Below, in pieces: positions 28,823-36,640 of a stretch of DNA of 53,152 nt (position 1 is its first letter; each line of letters starts with the position of its first letter). The translations under genes and the position numbers were made by a program. Under the pieces are notes generated by a model. The model saw nothing but the letters and a program-made list of their open reading frames with translations. It did no database searches and had not been told where the DNA came from. The stretch spans positions 1-53,152 of the forward strand of contig NZ_JAFBEG010000016.1 in assembly GCF_016908635.1 (NCBI RefSeq). Reading direction: 5' to 3'. Source of the DNA: Sporohalobacter salinus. GTDB taxonomy: Bacteria; Bacillota; Halanaerobiia; Halobacteroidales; Acetohalobiaceae.

Positions 28823-28844
28823 CCTGACTGAATGATCAGTCAGG
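28823..28844. promoter_or_regulatory. Operator-like palindrome upstream of tolC-adaptor-RND
   Basis: Palindrome with perfect eight-base arms CCTGACTG/CAGTCAGG around AATGAT. Its core ACTGA-N4-TCAGT is identical to the core of the site upstream of the TetR gene. A TATAGT box (28817-28822, minus strand) abuts it, so a bound repressor would cover the promoter spacer. Confidence 0.7.
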
Positions 28845-28857
28845 TGCTGATAAAAAA

Positions 28858-29430
28858 TTACTGTTTAATACCATTTAAAATAATATTGGTTATTAAATCA
28901 ACTTTCTGCTCTACATCCTCTAATTCATAAACAACTGGATTATAACTATTAATTGAACCTAATATAAAATTAGCTAATTCCTTACTATCAATATTTGTTA
29001 TAAATTCGCCATTTTCTTGACCAGTCTTAATTATTTTAGATATATTATTAATTGCTTCGGTTCTTAAACTATCTATCCTTTTATGAAAATAACTATCAGA
29101 AGTAACCGAACTTTCTTTAATCATTCTTGCTACATCTTTTCTATCTTTAAAAAAATTAAGATGTAATCTAATAACCTGCCTTAATTTTTTTATTGCCCCT
29201 TCATTTCCTTCATTAACTTTAGTTAAAATATAATTATTTATCTTTTCAACGTCTGATAATATAATATTCCAGAATAATTCCTTCTTACTATCAAAATACC
29301 AATAAACTGTCCCTTTGGCTACCCCTGCTCTATCTGCAATTTCTGAAACAGAGGTTTGATGATAACCTTGCTGCGAAAATTTTTCTATTGCTGATTGAAT
29401 TAACTTTTCTTTTTTTGATTTTGCGTTCAT
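28858..29430 (-). CDS. TetR-family repressor of the RND efflux operon
   Basis: A 190-residue regulator. N-terminal helix-turn-helix about 9-55: KLIQSAIEKFSQQGYHQTSVSEIADRAGVAKGTVYWYFDSKKELF is the canonical TetR pattern (given here only by its ends and the GVAKGTVYWYF recognition helix). The C-terminal ligand domain is not assignable. The start is ATG 29430 behind ATTAGGAGG. The open frame continues to 29556, but that part contains the promoter and an operator palindrome, so it is not coding. It lies upstream of and in the same direction as tolC. Matching palindromes before this gene and before tolC suggest that it represses itself and the pump. Confidence 0.88.
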   Translation of the reverse strand: MNAKSKKEKLIQSAIEKFSQQGYHQTSVSEIADRAGVAKGTVYWYFDSKKELFWNIILSDVEKINNYILTKVNEGNEGAIKKLRQVIRLHLNFFKDRKDVARMIKESSVTSDSYFHKRIDSLRTEAINNISKIIKTGQENGEFITNIDSKELANFILGSINSYNPVVYELEDVEQKVDLITNIILNGIKQ

Positions 29431-29473
29431 ATTGCGCCTCCTAATATAACATAGAGTTCTATAGTGGTTTATT

Positions 29474-29489
29474 AACTGACCGGTCAGTT
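29474..29489. promoter_or_regulatory. Operator palindrome upstream of the TetR gene
   Basis: Perfect 16-base palindrome AACTGACCGGTCAGTT. Its core ACTGA-N4-TCAGT also occurs before tolC. A TATAAT box (29495-29500, minus strand) is five bases upstream, with a possible TTGACT at 29521-29526 (spacer 20, longer than ideal). Bound protein would sit over the transcription start. Confidence 0.72.
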
Positions 29490-29637
29490 TAGTTATTATA
29501 CTATCAAAACTATCTAATAAAGTCAATAATTTATCTATAATAACAAAATAAGGCATACCTTTAACAAATTAATCTTTTTACTTAACTTAAAAAAGAAATT
29601 TTATTTAAAAATAATCTATTCGTTAAATGAAAGTATA

Positions 29638-30822
29638 TTAATTATACATATAATCAAAAGTCAATGGTAAACAATTAGCTTCATCCTTAGAAAATAATAA
29701 TTGATGTATATTTAAATTTCCGATTCGAAAATTAGCTGCTGCTCCGCGTAAATAAAGATCCCACATTCTAATAAAACGCTGGTCAAACATATCTTCAATC
29801 TTATCCAAATGATAACAAAAGTTATCATGCCAACAATCTAAAGTCATAGCATAATGCTGCCTTAAATTTTCCGCATGCAAAAAATGCAGATTATATTCAG
29901 AAAGTAATGAGATTATCTCCTGCAAAGCAGGAATATATCCATTAGGGAATATATATTTATCAACCCACTTATTTACTGGCTCCTCAGTTAATCCTGTGAT
30001 AGTATGTAGCAAGGATATTCCACCTTCTGCTAGCAACTGCTTAACCTTTTCCATATATTTAAATAAATTTTCCTTACCTACATGCTCAAACATACCTATG
30101 CTGACTATCTTATCAAACTCTTCATCCTCCGGCAAATCCAGATAATCTAATAATTTAACTTTGACCTGTTCTTCTAATCCTAAATTTTTAATTCTCTTTT
30201 GAGTAGCCTGATATTGTTCCTCACTTAAAGTAATACCTACTGCCTCTACATCATACTGTTTTGCTGCTTTAACGATTAACCATCCCCAACCACTGCCGAT
30301 ATCAAGCAAACGATCATCCGGTTGTAAATTAAGTTTCTTTAAAGTATGATCTATTTTCTGTAATTGGGCCTGATATAATGTATCTTCTGGAGTCTTAAAA
30401 TAAGCACAGGAATAACTCAATGTTTCATCAAGCCATAGACTGAAAAATTCATTTCCCAAATCATAATGCTGCTTAATATCTTCTTTTTGCTGTTTTTGAA
30501 GTGCTTTATTTTTAAATTCATTAAACTTTAACATCATTTTACTACTTAAATCATTTGAATTAATATTATCCCTATTTAATTTGATAATTCGCATTAATTC
30601 TTCTAATTTTCCTTTGAAATCAATAATCCCATCCATATAGCCTTCTCCAAAAGAAAGAATTGGTTCAGAAAGATCAAATTCTAACGGCAAATTTTCTTTA
30701 AATTCAATCGTAACTTGAGGTTCATCATCACCATACTCTATTTCTTCTCCGTCCCAATAAATCACTTTAAACCCACCATGTTTTAACTGCTTAAAAAAGG
30801 ATTTAAGTAGCTTCTTTCTCAT
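29638..30822 (-). CDS. cfa: Cyclopropane-fatty-acyl-phospholipid synthase
   Basis: Transfers a methylene group from SAM to double bonds of membrane phospholipid acyl chains, a common stress and salt adaptation. The 394 residues are family length. HYDLGNEFFSLWLDETLSYSCAYF is the signature, followed by the SAM motif LLDIGSGWGWLIVKAA, SIGMFEHVGKENL, and a C-terminal MWDLYLRGAAANFRIGNL segment. The N-terminal lipid-binding domain is about residues 1-95. ATG follows GGGAGGTGG. It is monocistronic, 207 bases upstream of the TetR gene, and might be read through into it. Confidence 0.92.
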   Translation of the reverse strand: MRKKLLKSFFKQLKHGGFKVIYWDGEEIEYGDDEPQVTIEFKENLPLEFDLSEPILSFGEGYMDGIIDFKGKLEELMRIIKLNRDNINSNDLSSKMMLKFNEFKNKALQKQQKEDIKQHYDLGNEFFSLWLDETLSYSCAYFKTPEDTLYQAQLQKIDHTLKKLNLQPDDRLLDIGSGWGWLIVKAAKQYDVEAVGITLSEEQYQATQKRIKNLGLEEQVKVKLLDYLDLPEDEEFDKIVSIGMFEHVGKENLFKYMEKVKQLLAEGGISLLHTITGLTEEPVNKWVDKYIFPNGYIPALQEIISLLSEYNLHFLHAENLRQHYAMTLDCWHDNFCYHLDKIEDMFDQRFIRMWDLYLRGAAANFRIGNLNIHQLLFSKDEANCLPLTFDYMYN

Positions 30823-30934
30823 TAATTACCACCTCCCATAAAAACTCATTATTTATATTGATTTCTTTTAAAGTAAATATATAACTATTACATTTTTTCA
30901 ATAATATATCTCATTCTCCTTCTTTTTTGAATAA

Positions 30935-31087
30935 GTAATTAAAAAAGTAGGGGATAATATTTGCAATATACAATTTATTGATTCTGCAAGTTTTGTTCAT
31001 CAAACTGATGATGGTGGATATGTAGTTGGAGGAAATACCCAACAAGAAGACTCACCAACAGATATTTACCTAGTAAAATATAATTAA
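30935..31087 (+). pseudogene. Remnant of a beta-propeller-like repeat protein (3' tail)
   Basis: An open frame without a start codon ends in a clean stop at 31085-31087. It reads SASFVHQTDDGGYVVGGNTQ then PTDIYLVKYN. The QT(S/D)DGGY(V/I)V.G and D.YLVK pattern is that of extracellular repeat proteins with propeller-like repeats. About 45 codons survive; the rest of the gene is absent upstream, where cfa begins. A perfect palindromic terminator follows at 31115. I read it as the decayed 3' end of a larger surface protein gene. The remainder of 30823-31215 holds only the cfa upstream region. Confidence 0.5.
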
Positions 31088-31114
31088 AATGATTTACAAA
31101 AACTATATTAAATA

Positions 31115-31146
31115 AAAGCATGGTGTCGTATACGACACCATGCTTT
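31115..31146. terminator. Perfect 32-base palindrome, probable bidirectional terminator
   Basis: Half-site AAAGCATGGTGTCGTA, exact inverted repeat with no loop bases. It lies between the plus-strand remnant (stop 31087) and pcrA (minus, stop 31216). It would serve both, although neither side has a long U run. Confidence 0.65.
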
Positions 31147-31215
31147 AACTAATTTCTAGTAATCTTATATTTTATTAACTATTAATACTCTTTTAATCTG
31201 TTAGTTATTAATTAC

Positions 31216-33360
31216 TTAATTTACTTTCTCTAAAGGAGCATAATCCACTAATAACTTCTTAATCCCCTGTTCAGGAAAAGCAATAGATACTTGCAAATCC
31301 TGAGCGCTTTTTTGAGTATTAACAATTCTGCCAATTCCCCACTCAGGATGTTTAACCTTATCACCAACAGTATACTCCTGTTGGGATATATTCTGGGAAC
31401 TCTGAACTGATTCTGTATTCTCCTTATTACCCTCGTCAGTATTAAACAATCTCGGGGGAATCTCTTCTATAAATCGAGATACCGGATTATAAGAACGCTG
31501 TCCATAAACTTTCCGTGATAGAGCATGGGTTAAATAAAGCTTTTTTTCTGCCCTTGTCATTCCTACATAACAAAGCCTGCGTTCTTCCTCAATAGTTTCT
31601 TTATCATCTAAAGAACGAGAATGAGGAAACAATCCTTCTTCCATTCCACTTAAAAAGACTACTGGAAATTCTAAACCTTTAGCACTGTGTAATGTCATCA
31701 TCACTACTGATGAAGCCTCATCCTCCATATTATCTATATCAGTAATTAAAGCTACTTCTTCTAAATAACCACCAAGAGTAATATCTCCTTCTTGTTCAAT
31801 ATACTCTTCAATATCTGTTAATAACTCTTTTATATTCTCTATTCTACTGCGTGCTTTAGTAGTATCCTTTTCTCGTAACTTTTTTAAATACCCAATTTCA
31901 TCCAACAATTCTTCAGTCAATTCTAAGGCATTAATTTCATCAGCTCTTTGCCTAAAGTAAGACATCATCTCACTAAATTTTCTCACTTTTCCACTACAAC
32001 GACTATTAATAGAATCTATTTCATCAACTCGCTGAACCGCTTGATAAAAACTAATATTATGTTGAGCAGCAAATTTATTTAACCGACCAACTGTTGTAGC
32101 TCCAATTCCTCGTTTAGGAACATTAATAATTCGCTGTAAACTAATATCATCATTAGGATTATAAAGAACTCTTAAATAAGCTAAAATATCTTTGATTTCT
32201 TTACGATCATAAAACTTAAGTCCTCCGATCATACGATAAGGAATTCCCTGCTTTCTAAACACATCCTCTAACACCCTTGTTTGGGCATTAGTTCGATATA
32301 ATACAGCAAAGTCTTCATAATCCAAATCTTCTTCTTTTTCCTTAAGCTTCTTAATTTTTTTAGTAATATATTTAGCTTCTTCCTTTTCATCACGTGCCTT
32401 ATATAGCTGTAGAGGAGCTCCATCATCATTTTTAGTCCATAACTTTTTGGGTTTGCGGCCTCGATTATTACGTACTACTCCATAAGCTGCATCCAATATT
32501 TTTCCTGTAGAACGATAATTCTGTTCCAATTTAACAACTTTAGTCTCTGGATAATCCTTCTCAAAATTTAAAATATTACTGATATCGGCCCCGCGAAAAC
32601 CATAAATCCCCTGATCATCATCACCTACTACACAAATGTTCTTATGACTATCAGCTAATAAATTCACTAATTTATATTGAGCATGATTAACATCTTGATA
32701 CTCATCAACTAGTATATATCTAAATCGATTCTGATAATACTCCAAAACTAACTCATATTCTTCAAACAGTTCGACCGTCTTCATAATTAAATCGTCAAAA
32801 TCTAGAGCATTATTTTCTTTAAGCTGATTCTGATATAATTCATAGATTTCTCCCACTACTCTTTCAAAATAACTGCCTACTCCTTGCTGAAAATCATCTA
32901 CATCTATTAATTCATTCTTAGCATTACTAATTTGATTCAAAACTGACCGCGGCTTAAACTGTTTTGTATCTAAGTTTAACTCATTTTTGATTATGTCTTT
33001 AATTAACGCCTTTTGATCAGTAGTATCATAAATAGTAAAGTTTCTATCATAACCTAATTTATTAATTTCCCGCCTTAAAAGACGAACAGCAATAGAATGA
33101 AAAGTACTCATCCAAATACTATCGCTATCCTTAGCTATTAACTTTTCTATTCGTTCCCTCATTTCTTCAGCAGCCTTATTAGTAAATGTAACTGCTAAAA
33201 TATTATAAGGATCAACATCAAATTTACCAATCAAGTATGCTATACGATGTGTTAAAACCATAGTCTTACCACTACCTGCCCCAGCTAAAACCAATAATGG
33301 CCCCTCTTTATGTTTAGCAGCTTCTTGCTGCTGAGGGTTTAAATCTTGTAAAATATCCAT
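31216..33360 (-). CDS. pcrA: ATP-dependent 3'-5' DNA helicase PcrA (UvrD/Rep family)
   Basis: Essential repair and replication helicase in Firmicutes. The 714 residues carry Walker A LAGAGSGKTMVLTHRIAYL, motif Ia AVTFTNKAAEEMRERI, Walker B YILVDEYQDVN, GDDDQGIYGFRGAD, motif IV QNYRSTGKILDAA, motif V MTLHSAKGLEFPVVFLSG and motif VI EERRLCYVGMTRAEKKLYL. The C-terminal Tudor-like segment KHPEWGIGRIVN is typical of PcrA. ATG follows AAGGAGG. In many Firmicutes pcrA sits next to ligA and gatCAB; here about 20 kb lie between them. Confidence 0.96.
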   Translation of the reverse strand: MDILQDLNPQQQEAAKHKEGPLLVLAGAGSGKTMVLTHRIAYLIGKFDVDPYNILAVTFTNKAAEEMRERIEKLIAKDSDSIWMSTFHSIAVRLLRREINKLGYDRNFTIYDTTDQKALIKDIIKNELNLDTKQFKPRSVLNQISNAKNELIDVDDFQQGVGSYFERVVGEIYELYQNQLKENNALDFDDLIMKTVELFEEYELVLEYYQNRFRYILVDEYQDVNHAQYKLVNLLADSHKNICVVGDDDQGIYGFRGADISNILNFEKDYPETKVVKLEQNYRSTGKILDAAYGVVRNNRGRKPKKLWTKNDDGAPLQLYKARDEKEEAKYITKKIKKLKEKEEDLDYEDFAVLYRTNAQTRVLEDVFRKQGIPYRMIGGLKFYDRKEIKDILAYLRVLYNPNDDISLQRIINVPKRGIGATTVGRLNKFAAQHNISFYQAVQRVDEIDSINSRCSGKVRKFSEMMSYFRQRADEINALELTEELLDEIGYLKKLREKDTTKARSRIENIKELLTDIEEYIEQEGDITLGGYLEEVALITDIDNMEDEASSVVMMTLHSAKGLEFPVVFLSGMEEGLFPHSRSLDDKETIEEERRLCYVGMTRAEKKLYLTHALSRKVYGQRSYNPVSRFIEEIPPRLFNTDEGNKENTESVQSSQNISQQEYTVGDKVKHPEWGIGRIVNTQKSAQDLQVSIAFPEQGIKKLLVDYAPLEKVN

Positions 33361-33489
33361 TACTTATCCTCCTTATAACTCAATCACTTATAGTTAACAA
33401 TTATAACTAATTATTAATAAAATGTCTAGATTATTAGTTCTAATTCATACATCTTATTCATAAATTTACGTAAAAAGGAGTTGAAAGTT

Positions 33490-34008
33490 ATGAAAAAAGC
33501 TCTCTTACTCTTATTTATTATAGCTCTTATTAGTGGCGTAAGTACTAGCTTAATCTTAACCCCTAAACTCTTTACTCATTCACAACAAAAAACTGAAATT
33601 CCTGATATAGAACTAAAAAATACTGCTGACAATACAGTTAATCTTAAAAAAGAAATAAATCAAAAAACTATTTTGTTATTTTGGTTACCAAAATCAAACA
33701 TCTGCCAACAACAACTTAAGATACTACAGCAACTTAAAAATAAATATAGAAAAAATATCCATATCTACGGTATTACTATCGGTAATATTCAGTCAACCAA
33801 ACTCACAAAAGTAAAAGAAAAATATAATCTAAATTTTCCCTTACTTATCGATAAAAGAGCAGAATTAACAGAAAAATTAATGATTAATTCAATTCCTACT
33901 TTAATCTTTATTAATAAACAAGGAGTTATTACTGAACGACATACAGGACTATTAAATCTCTCTAATTTAAAAGAAAACCTAGATAATATAACAACAGTAA
34001 ATAACTAA
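33490..34008 (+). CDS. TlpA/redoxin-like thioredoxin-fold protein lacking the first active-site Cys
   Basis: The only intact plus-strand gene. The 172 residues have an N-terminal membrane anchor or signal (about 3-25) and a thioredoxin-fold domain facing the periplasm. The active-site segment FWLPKSNICQQQL aligns with the TlpA FWATWCPPC motif: the first Cys is Ser69 and only Cys72 remains. The cis-Pro loop is present (NSIPTLIFINKQG). It may act as a monothiol reductase or peroxidase-like redoxin, or bind without redox activity. The start is ATG 33490: AAGGAG lies nine bases before it, whereas the TTG at 33481 touches it. Divergent from pcrA. Confidence 0.75.
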   Translation: MKKALLLLFIIALISGVSTSLILTPKLFTHSQQKTEIPDIELKNTADNTVNLKKEINQKTILLFWLPKSNICQQQLKILQQLKNKYRKNIHIYGITIGNIQSTKLTKVKEKYNLNFPLLIDKRAELTEKLMINSIPTLIFINKQGVITERHTGLLNLSNLKENLDNITTVNN

Positions 34009-34014
34009 TAAAAG

Positions 34015-34048
34015 GCCTTTCCTCCACCCGTACGGATTTCAGAAAGGC
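34015..34048 (-). terminator. Terminator between convergent genes
   Basis: Stem GCCTTTC/GAAAGGC with a large loop that can fold further (CCGTACGG). On the minus strand it is followed by TTTTATTAG. It serves the FAD-dependent dehydrogenase and possibly the convergent tlpA-like gene. Confidence 0.6.
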
Positions 34049-34058
34049 AAATAACAAT

Positions 34059-35447
34059 CTAATTGTCTAAGATATTTCGAGCAATAACTACTCCCGAAGC
34101 TGAAGCTTGAATTAAACCACGAGTAATACCTGCTCCATCACCAGCAACATAAAGATTATTAATCTCAGTCTCCAAATTATCCTTAACCTGTAATCTAGAA
34201 GAGTAGAATTTAACTTCAACACCATACAATAAAGTATGACGAGAATAAATTCCTGGAGCTATCTCATCTAAAGCTTTTAACATCTCTACAATAGCTGTCA
34301 GATGACGATAAGGTAAAACTAAACTTAAATCTCCCGGTGTTGCATCATTAAATGTAGGCTCTACTAAACCTCGTTGAATTCTTTTTTCAGTAGAACGGCG
34401 TCCATTTAAGAAATCTCCTAATCTCTGAACTAAAACTCCACCACCTAATAGATTAGCCAGTTTTGCAATATCTTTACCATAAGTAATTGGTTCCTTAAAA
34501 GGTTCAGTAAAGGTCTTACTGACTAAAAGAGCAAAATTAGTATTATCTGTTTTCTTTTCAGCATGGCTGTGTCCATTAACAGTAATTAATCCATTATTAT
34601 TTTCACTTACTACTTCTCCATTAGGACACATACAAAAAGTCCGTATTTTATCATCAAAACTAGGATTATAATAAATAAACTTAGATTCATAAACCTTATC
34701 AGTCAAGTCTGACAAAACCGCTGATGGAACTTCAACTCTAACTCCGATATCAACAGGATTAATAGTAGTATCTATTCCCATTCTTTTTGCCTCATGGCTC
34801 AGCCATTCAGCATTTTCACGTCCTGGAGCAACAACTACAGTTTCAGCTAAAACTTCTTGACCTTCGGATAATTTTACTCCATTTACTTGACCATCAGTAG
34901 TCATAATTTCTGTTACATAAGCTCCAACTCTAATCTCTACCTCATTATCTAATAAATGATCCTTCATAGCCTTTAGAACTTCTCGACTATAACCAGTACC
35001 TAAATGGCGAATCTCAGAAGGAATAAACTTCAATTCAGCTTTAGTTGCCTGAGAATGAATGTCTTCTAACACTTCTTTTTTAGCACTATATACTTTTTCG
35101 GGTGCTCCAAATTTAAGATATTCATTATCTACGTATTCAACTAATTCAGTTAATCTATCTTCACCTATATAATCTCCTAAGTTACCTCCTATTTCAGATG
35201 ATAGGGTTAACTTGCCGTCACTAAAAGCGCCGGCTCCCCCCCAACCACAGACAATAGAACAATTGTCACATCCAACACAGTTGACTCCTTTTTCTTTAGC
35301 TGGACAACTACGTTTGTCAATATCTGATCCTTTTTCTAGAATTAAAATATCACGGTCATCATCCTTCTTAATTAATTCTAAAGCGGTAAAAATACCAGCT
35401 GGACCAGCACCAACAATCACTAAATCATAGCTTTTCTCCAAATCCAT
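34059..35447 (-). CDS. FAD-dependent dehydrogenase (COG2509-like) with Cys cluster
   Basis: A 462-residue flavoprotein. The Rossmann FAD-binding motif is at the N-terminus (VIVGAGPAGIFTALELI). A Cys-rich insert (KRSCPAKEKGVNC then CVGCDNCSIVCGWGG, about 47-70) and FSDGKLTLSSEIGG follow. The C-terminal FAD motif is LYVAGDGAGITRGLIQASASG. Family members are usually annotated as NAD/FAD-utilising dehydrogenases of unknown substrate. The CxxCxxCxxxC spacing could bind a [4Fe-4S] cluster. RRSTEKRIQRG is a typical family segment. Cytoplasmic. ATG follows GAGGAGCGG. Confidence 0.82.
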   Translation of the reverse strand: MDLEKSYDLVIVGAGPAGIFTALELIKKDDDRDILILEKGSDIDKRSCPAKEKGVNCVGCDNCSIVCGWGGAGAFSDGKLTLSSEIGGNLGDYIGEDRLTELVEYVDNEYLKFGAPEKVYSAKKEVLEDIHSQATKAELKFIPSEIRHLGTGYSREVLKAMKDHLLDNEVEIRVGAYVTEIMTTDGQVNGVKLSEGQEVLAETVVVAPGRENAEWLSHEAKRMGIDTTINPVDIGVRVEVPSAVLSDLTDKVYESKFIYYNPSFDDKIRTFCMCPNGEVVSENNNGLITVNGHSHAEKKTDNTNFALLVSKTFTEPFKEPITYGKDIAKLANLLGGGVLVQRLGDFLNGRRSTEKRIQRGLVEPTFNDATPGDLSLVLPYRHLTAIVEMLKALDEIAPGIYSRHTLLYGVEVKFYSSRLQVKDNLETEINNLYVAGDGAGITRGLIQASASGVVIARNILDN

Positions 35448-35527
35448 TATAATTAACCGCTCCTCATAGTTAAATTATTTCACTCCTTTGGGTATATTCT
35501 AGTCAAAAGTTAAAACTCCTGCACACT

Positions 35528-36199
35528 TTAAGGTTTAAAGGGAGAAATAGCATCAGCTTCTTTAATTAATTTTACTAAATAAACATAAAAAGCAATCATC
35601 AATAGAATAACTCCCCACATAGATATCAAGTTACTAACTACTAAAAAATCATAGATTCCATGTAATAAAACAGCCTGACTCAAACCTATAGTTATTAATT
35701 TAATGCTAGATTCAGCTTTCATCTTAGCCATACCTAAATAATAACCTGCTATTCCAGAAAAGGAGGCATGAACTAAAGTAGTAACAAAGGCCCTCATCAC
35801 TCCTACTTGATAACCAAAAACAACCGTATAAAGTAAATTTTCTACTACTGCAAAACCTAAACCAGCACTAATGGAATAAATAATTCCATCCATTACCTCA
35901 TTAAATTCATCAGAATGATAGAACCCATAATAAACAACAGCTAACTTAAAAAATTCCTCTGTCAGACCTACAACCACAATTGAAAGAAAAAGTAGTCTTA
36001 GTGGATTAGCAGTTGCAGTTAATTGATCAGCAAAAGGAAACTCAATCACTCCTACAGGAAGTATTGCTATTCCCCCGTAAATAAATGCCTTAATGATTAA
36101 ACGAGCCGGTTCTGGTTCATATCTATCTTGTCGATAAAAGAAATAAACCCAGATCATACCTGGTATTACTGATACTAATAAAATTAAAATACTCCTCAC
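35528..36199 (-). CDS. PrsW-type intramembrane metalloprotease
   Basis: A 223-residue polytopic membrane protein with about seven hydrophobic segments. Active-site motifs of the PrsW/PrcB clan are present: TEEFFKLAVVYY (EExxK, residues 81-85), VVENLLY (E120-N121) and the His in TLVHASFSG (H144). In Bacillus subtilis PrsW cleaves the anti-sigma factor RsiW. No sigma/anti-sigma pair is visible in this window, so the substrate is unknown. The start is GTG behind GGGGGTG. It follows the beta-grasp-like gene with 52 bases between, but a terminator sits in that gap. Confidence 0.85.
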   Translation of the reverse strand: MRSILILLVSVIPGMIWVYFFYRQDRYEPEPARLIIKAFIYGGIAILPVGVIEFPFADQLTATANPLRLLFLSIVVVGLTEEFFKLAVVYYGFYHSDEFNEVMDGIIYSISAGLGFAVVENLLYTVVFGYQVGVMRAFVTTLVHASFSGIAGYYLGMAKMKAESSIKLITIGLSQAVLLHGIYDFLVVSNLISMWGVILLMIAFYVYLVKLIKEADAISPFKP

Positions 36200-36220
36200 T
36201 TTTTCACCCCCAAATAAAAA

Positions 36221-36244
36221 TATAACGGCATAACTGCCGTTATA
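36221..36244 (-). terminator. Terminator after the beta-grasp-like gene
   Basis: Ten-base perfect stem TATAACGGCA/TGCCGTTATA with a four-base loop, followed on the minus strand by TTTTTATTT. It lies 7 bases past the stop codon and directly before prsW. Confidence 0.8.
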
Positions 36245-36251
36245 GATAAAC

Positions 36252-36527
36252 TTAATCTGCTTCTGATTTCAATTCTTTCCCCTCTTCTCTATTATTCCTA
36301 CCTGTCTTAAAAGTAATACAATCACCAGAATTTAAAGAATAATATTCTGATCTCCTAACCCCATTAACTATAATTCTATCAATAACTTCTGATGATATAT
36401 CTAACTTGTTTTTCAAGCTACCGATTGTCATATTCTCTTTTACTATCATATCTAAAACTGATTTTTTATCATGAGATTGATTAGATGTAATATTGTTATC
36501 AATTTCTAATTTTATTCTCACTGACAA
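36252..36527 (-). CDS. Small beta-grasp-like (MoaD/ThiS-like) protein without C-terminal Gly-Gly
   Basis: A 91-residue protein. TIGSLKNKLDISSEVIDRII followed by VNGVRRSEYYSLNSGDCITF resembles the second half of MoaD/ThiS-type ubiquitin-like folds (T.G.LL..L......VNG......L..GD.I.F). The C-terminus is a charged tail (GRNNREEGKELKSEAD) and the catalytic Gly-Gly is missing, so it cannot be a normal sulfur carrier. It could bind a partner or be regulatory. GTG start behind AAGAAGGAG. It has its own terminator. I infer the fold from a motif only. Confidence 0.45.
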   Translation of the reverse strand: MSVRIKLEIDNNITSNQSHDKKSVLDMIVKENMTIGSLKNKLDISSEVIDRIIVNGVRRSEYYSLNSGDCITFKTGRNNREEGKELKSEAD

Positions 36528-36640
36528 CCAACTCCTTCTTAAAAGAAATATATTGGAGAATTATAGCTAAGTCTATTATATCCAAAAAAGTCTTCAACTA
36601 TTCTTGGAATAGGATTAAAAGGAGTAGACTTATTTATTAC

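Noticed and set aside
28858-29556. Long 232-codon version of the TetR regulator
   Set aside because: The extra N-terminal codons cover the promoter and an exact operator palindrome, while ATG 29430 has AGGAGG and starts the typical TetR helix.
36252-36527. Calling the small beta-grasp-like protein MoaD or ThiS
   Set aside because: It lacks the C-terminal Gly-Gly needed for thiocarboxylate formation.
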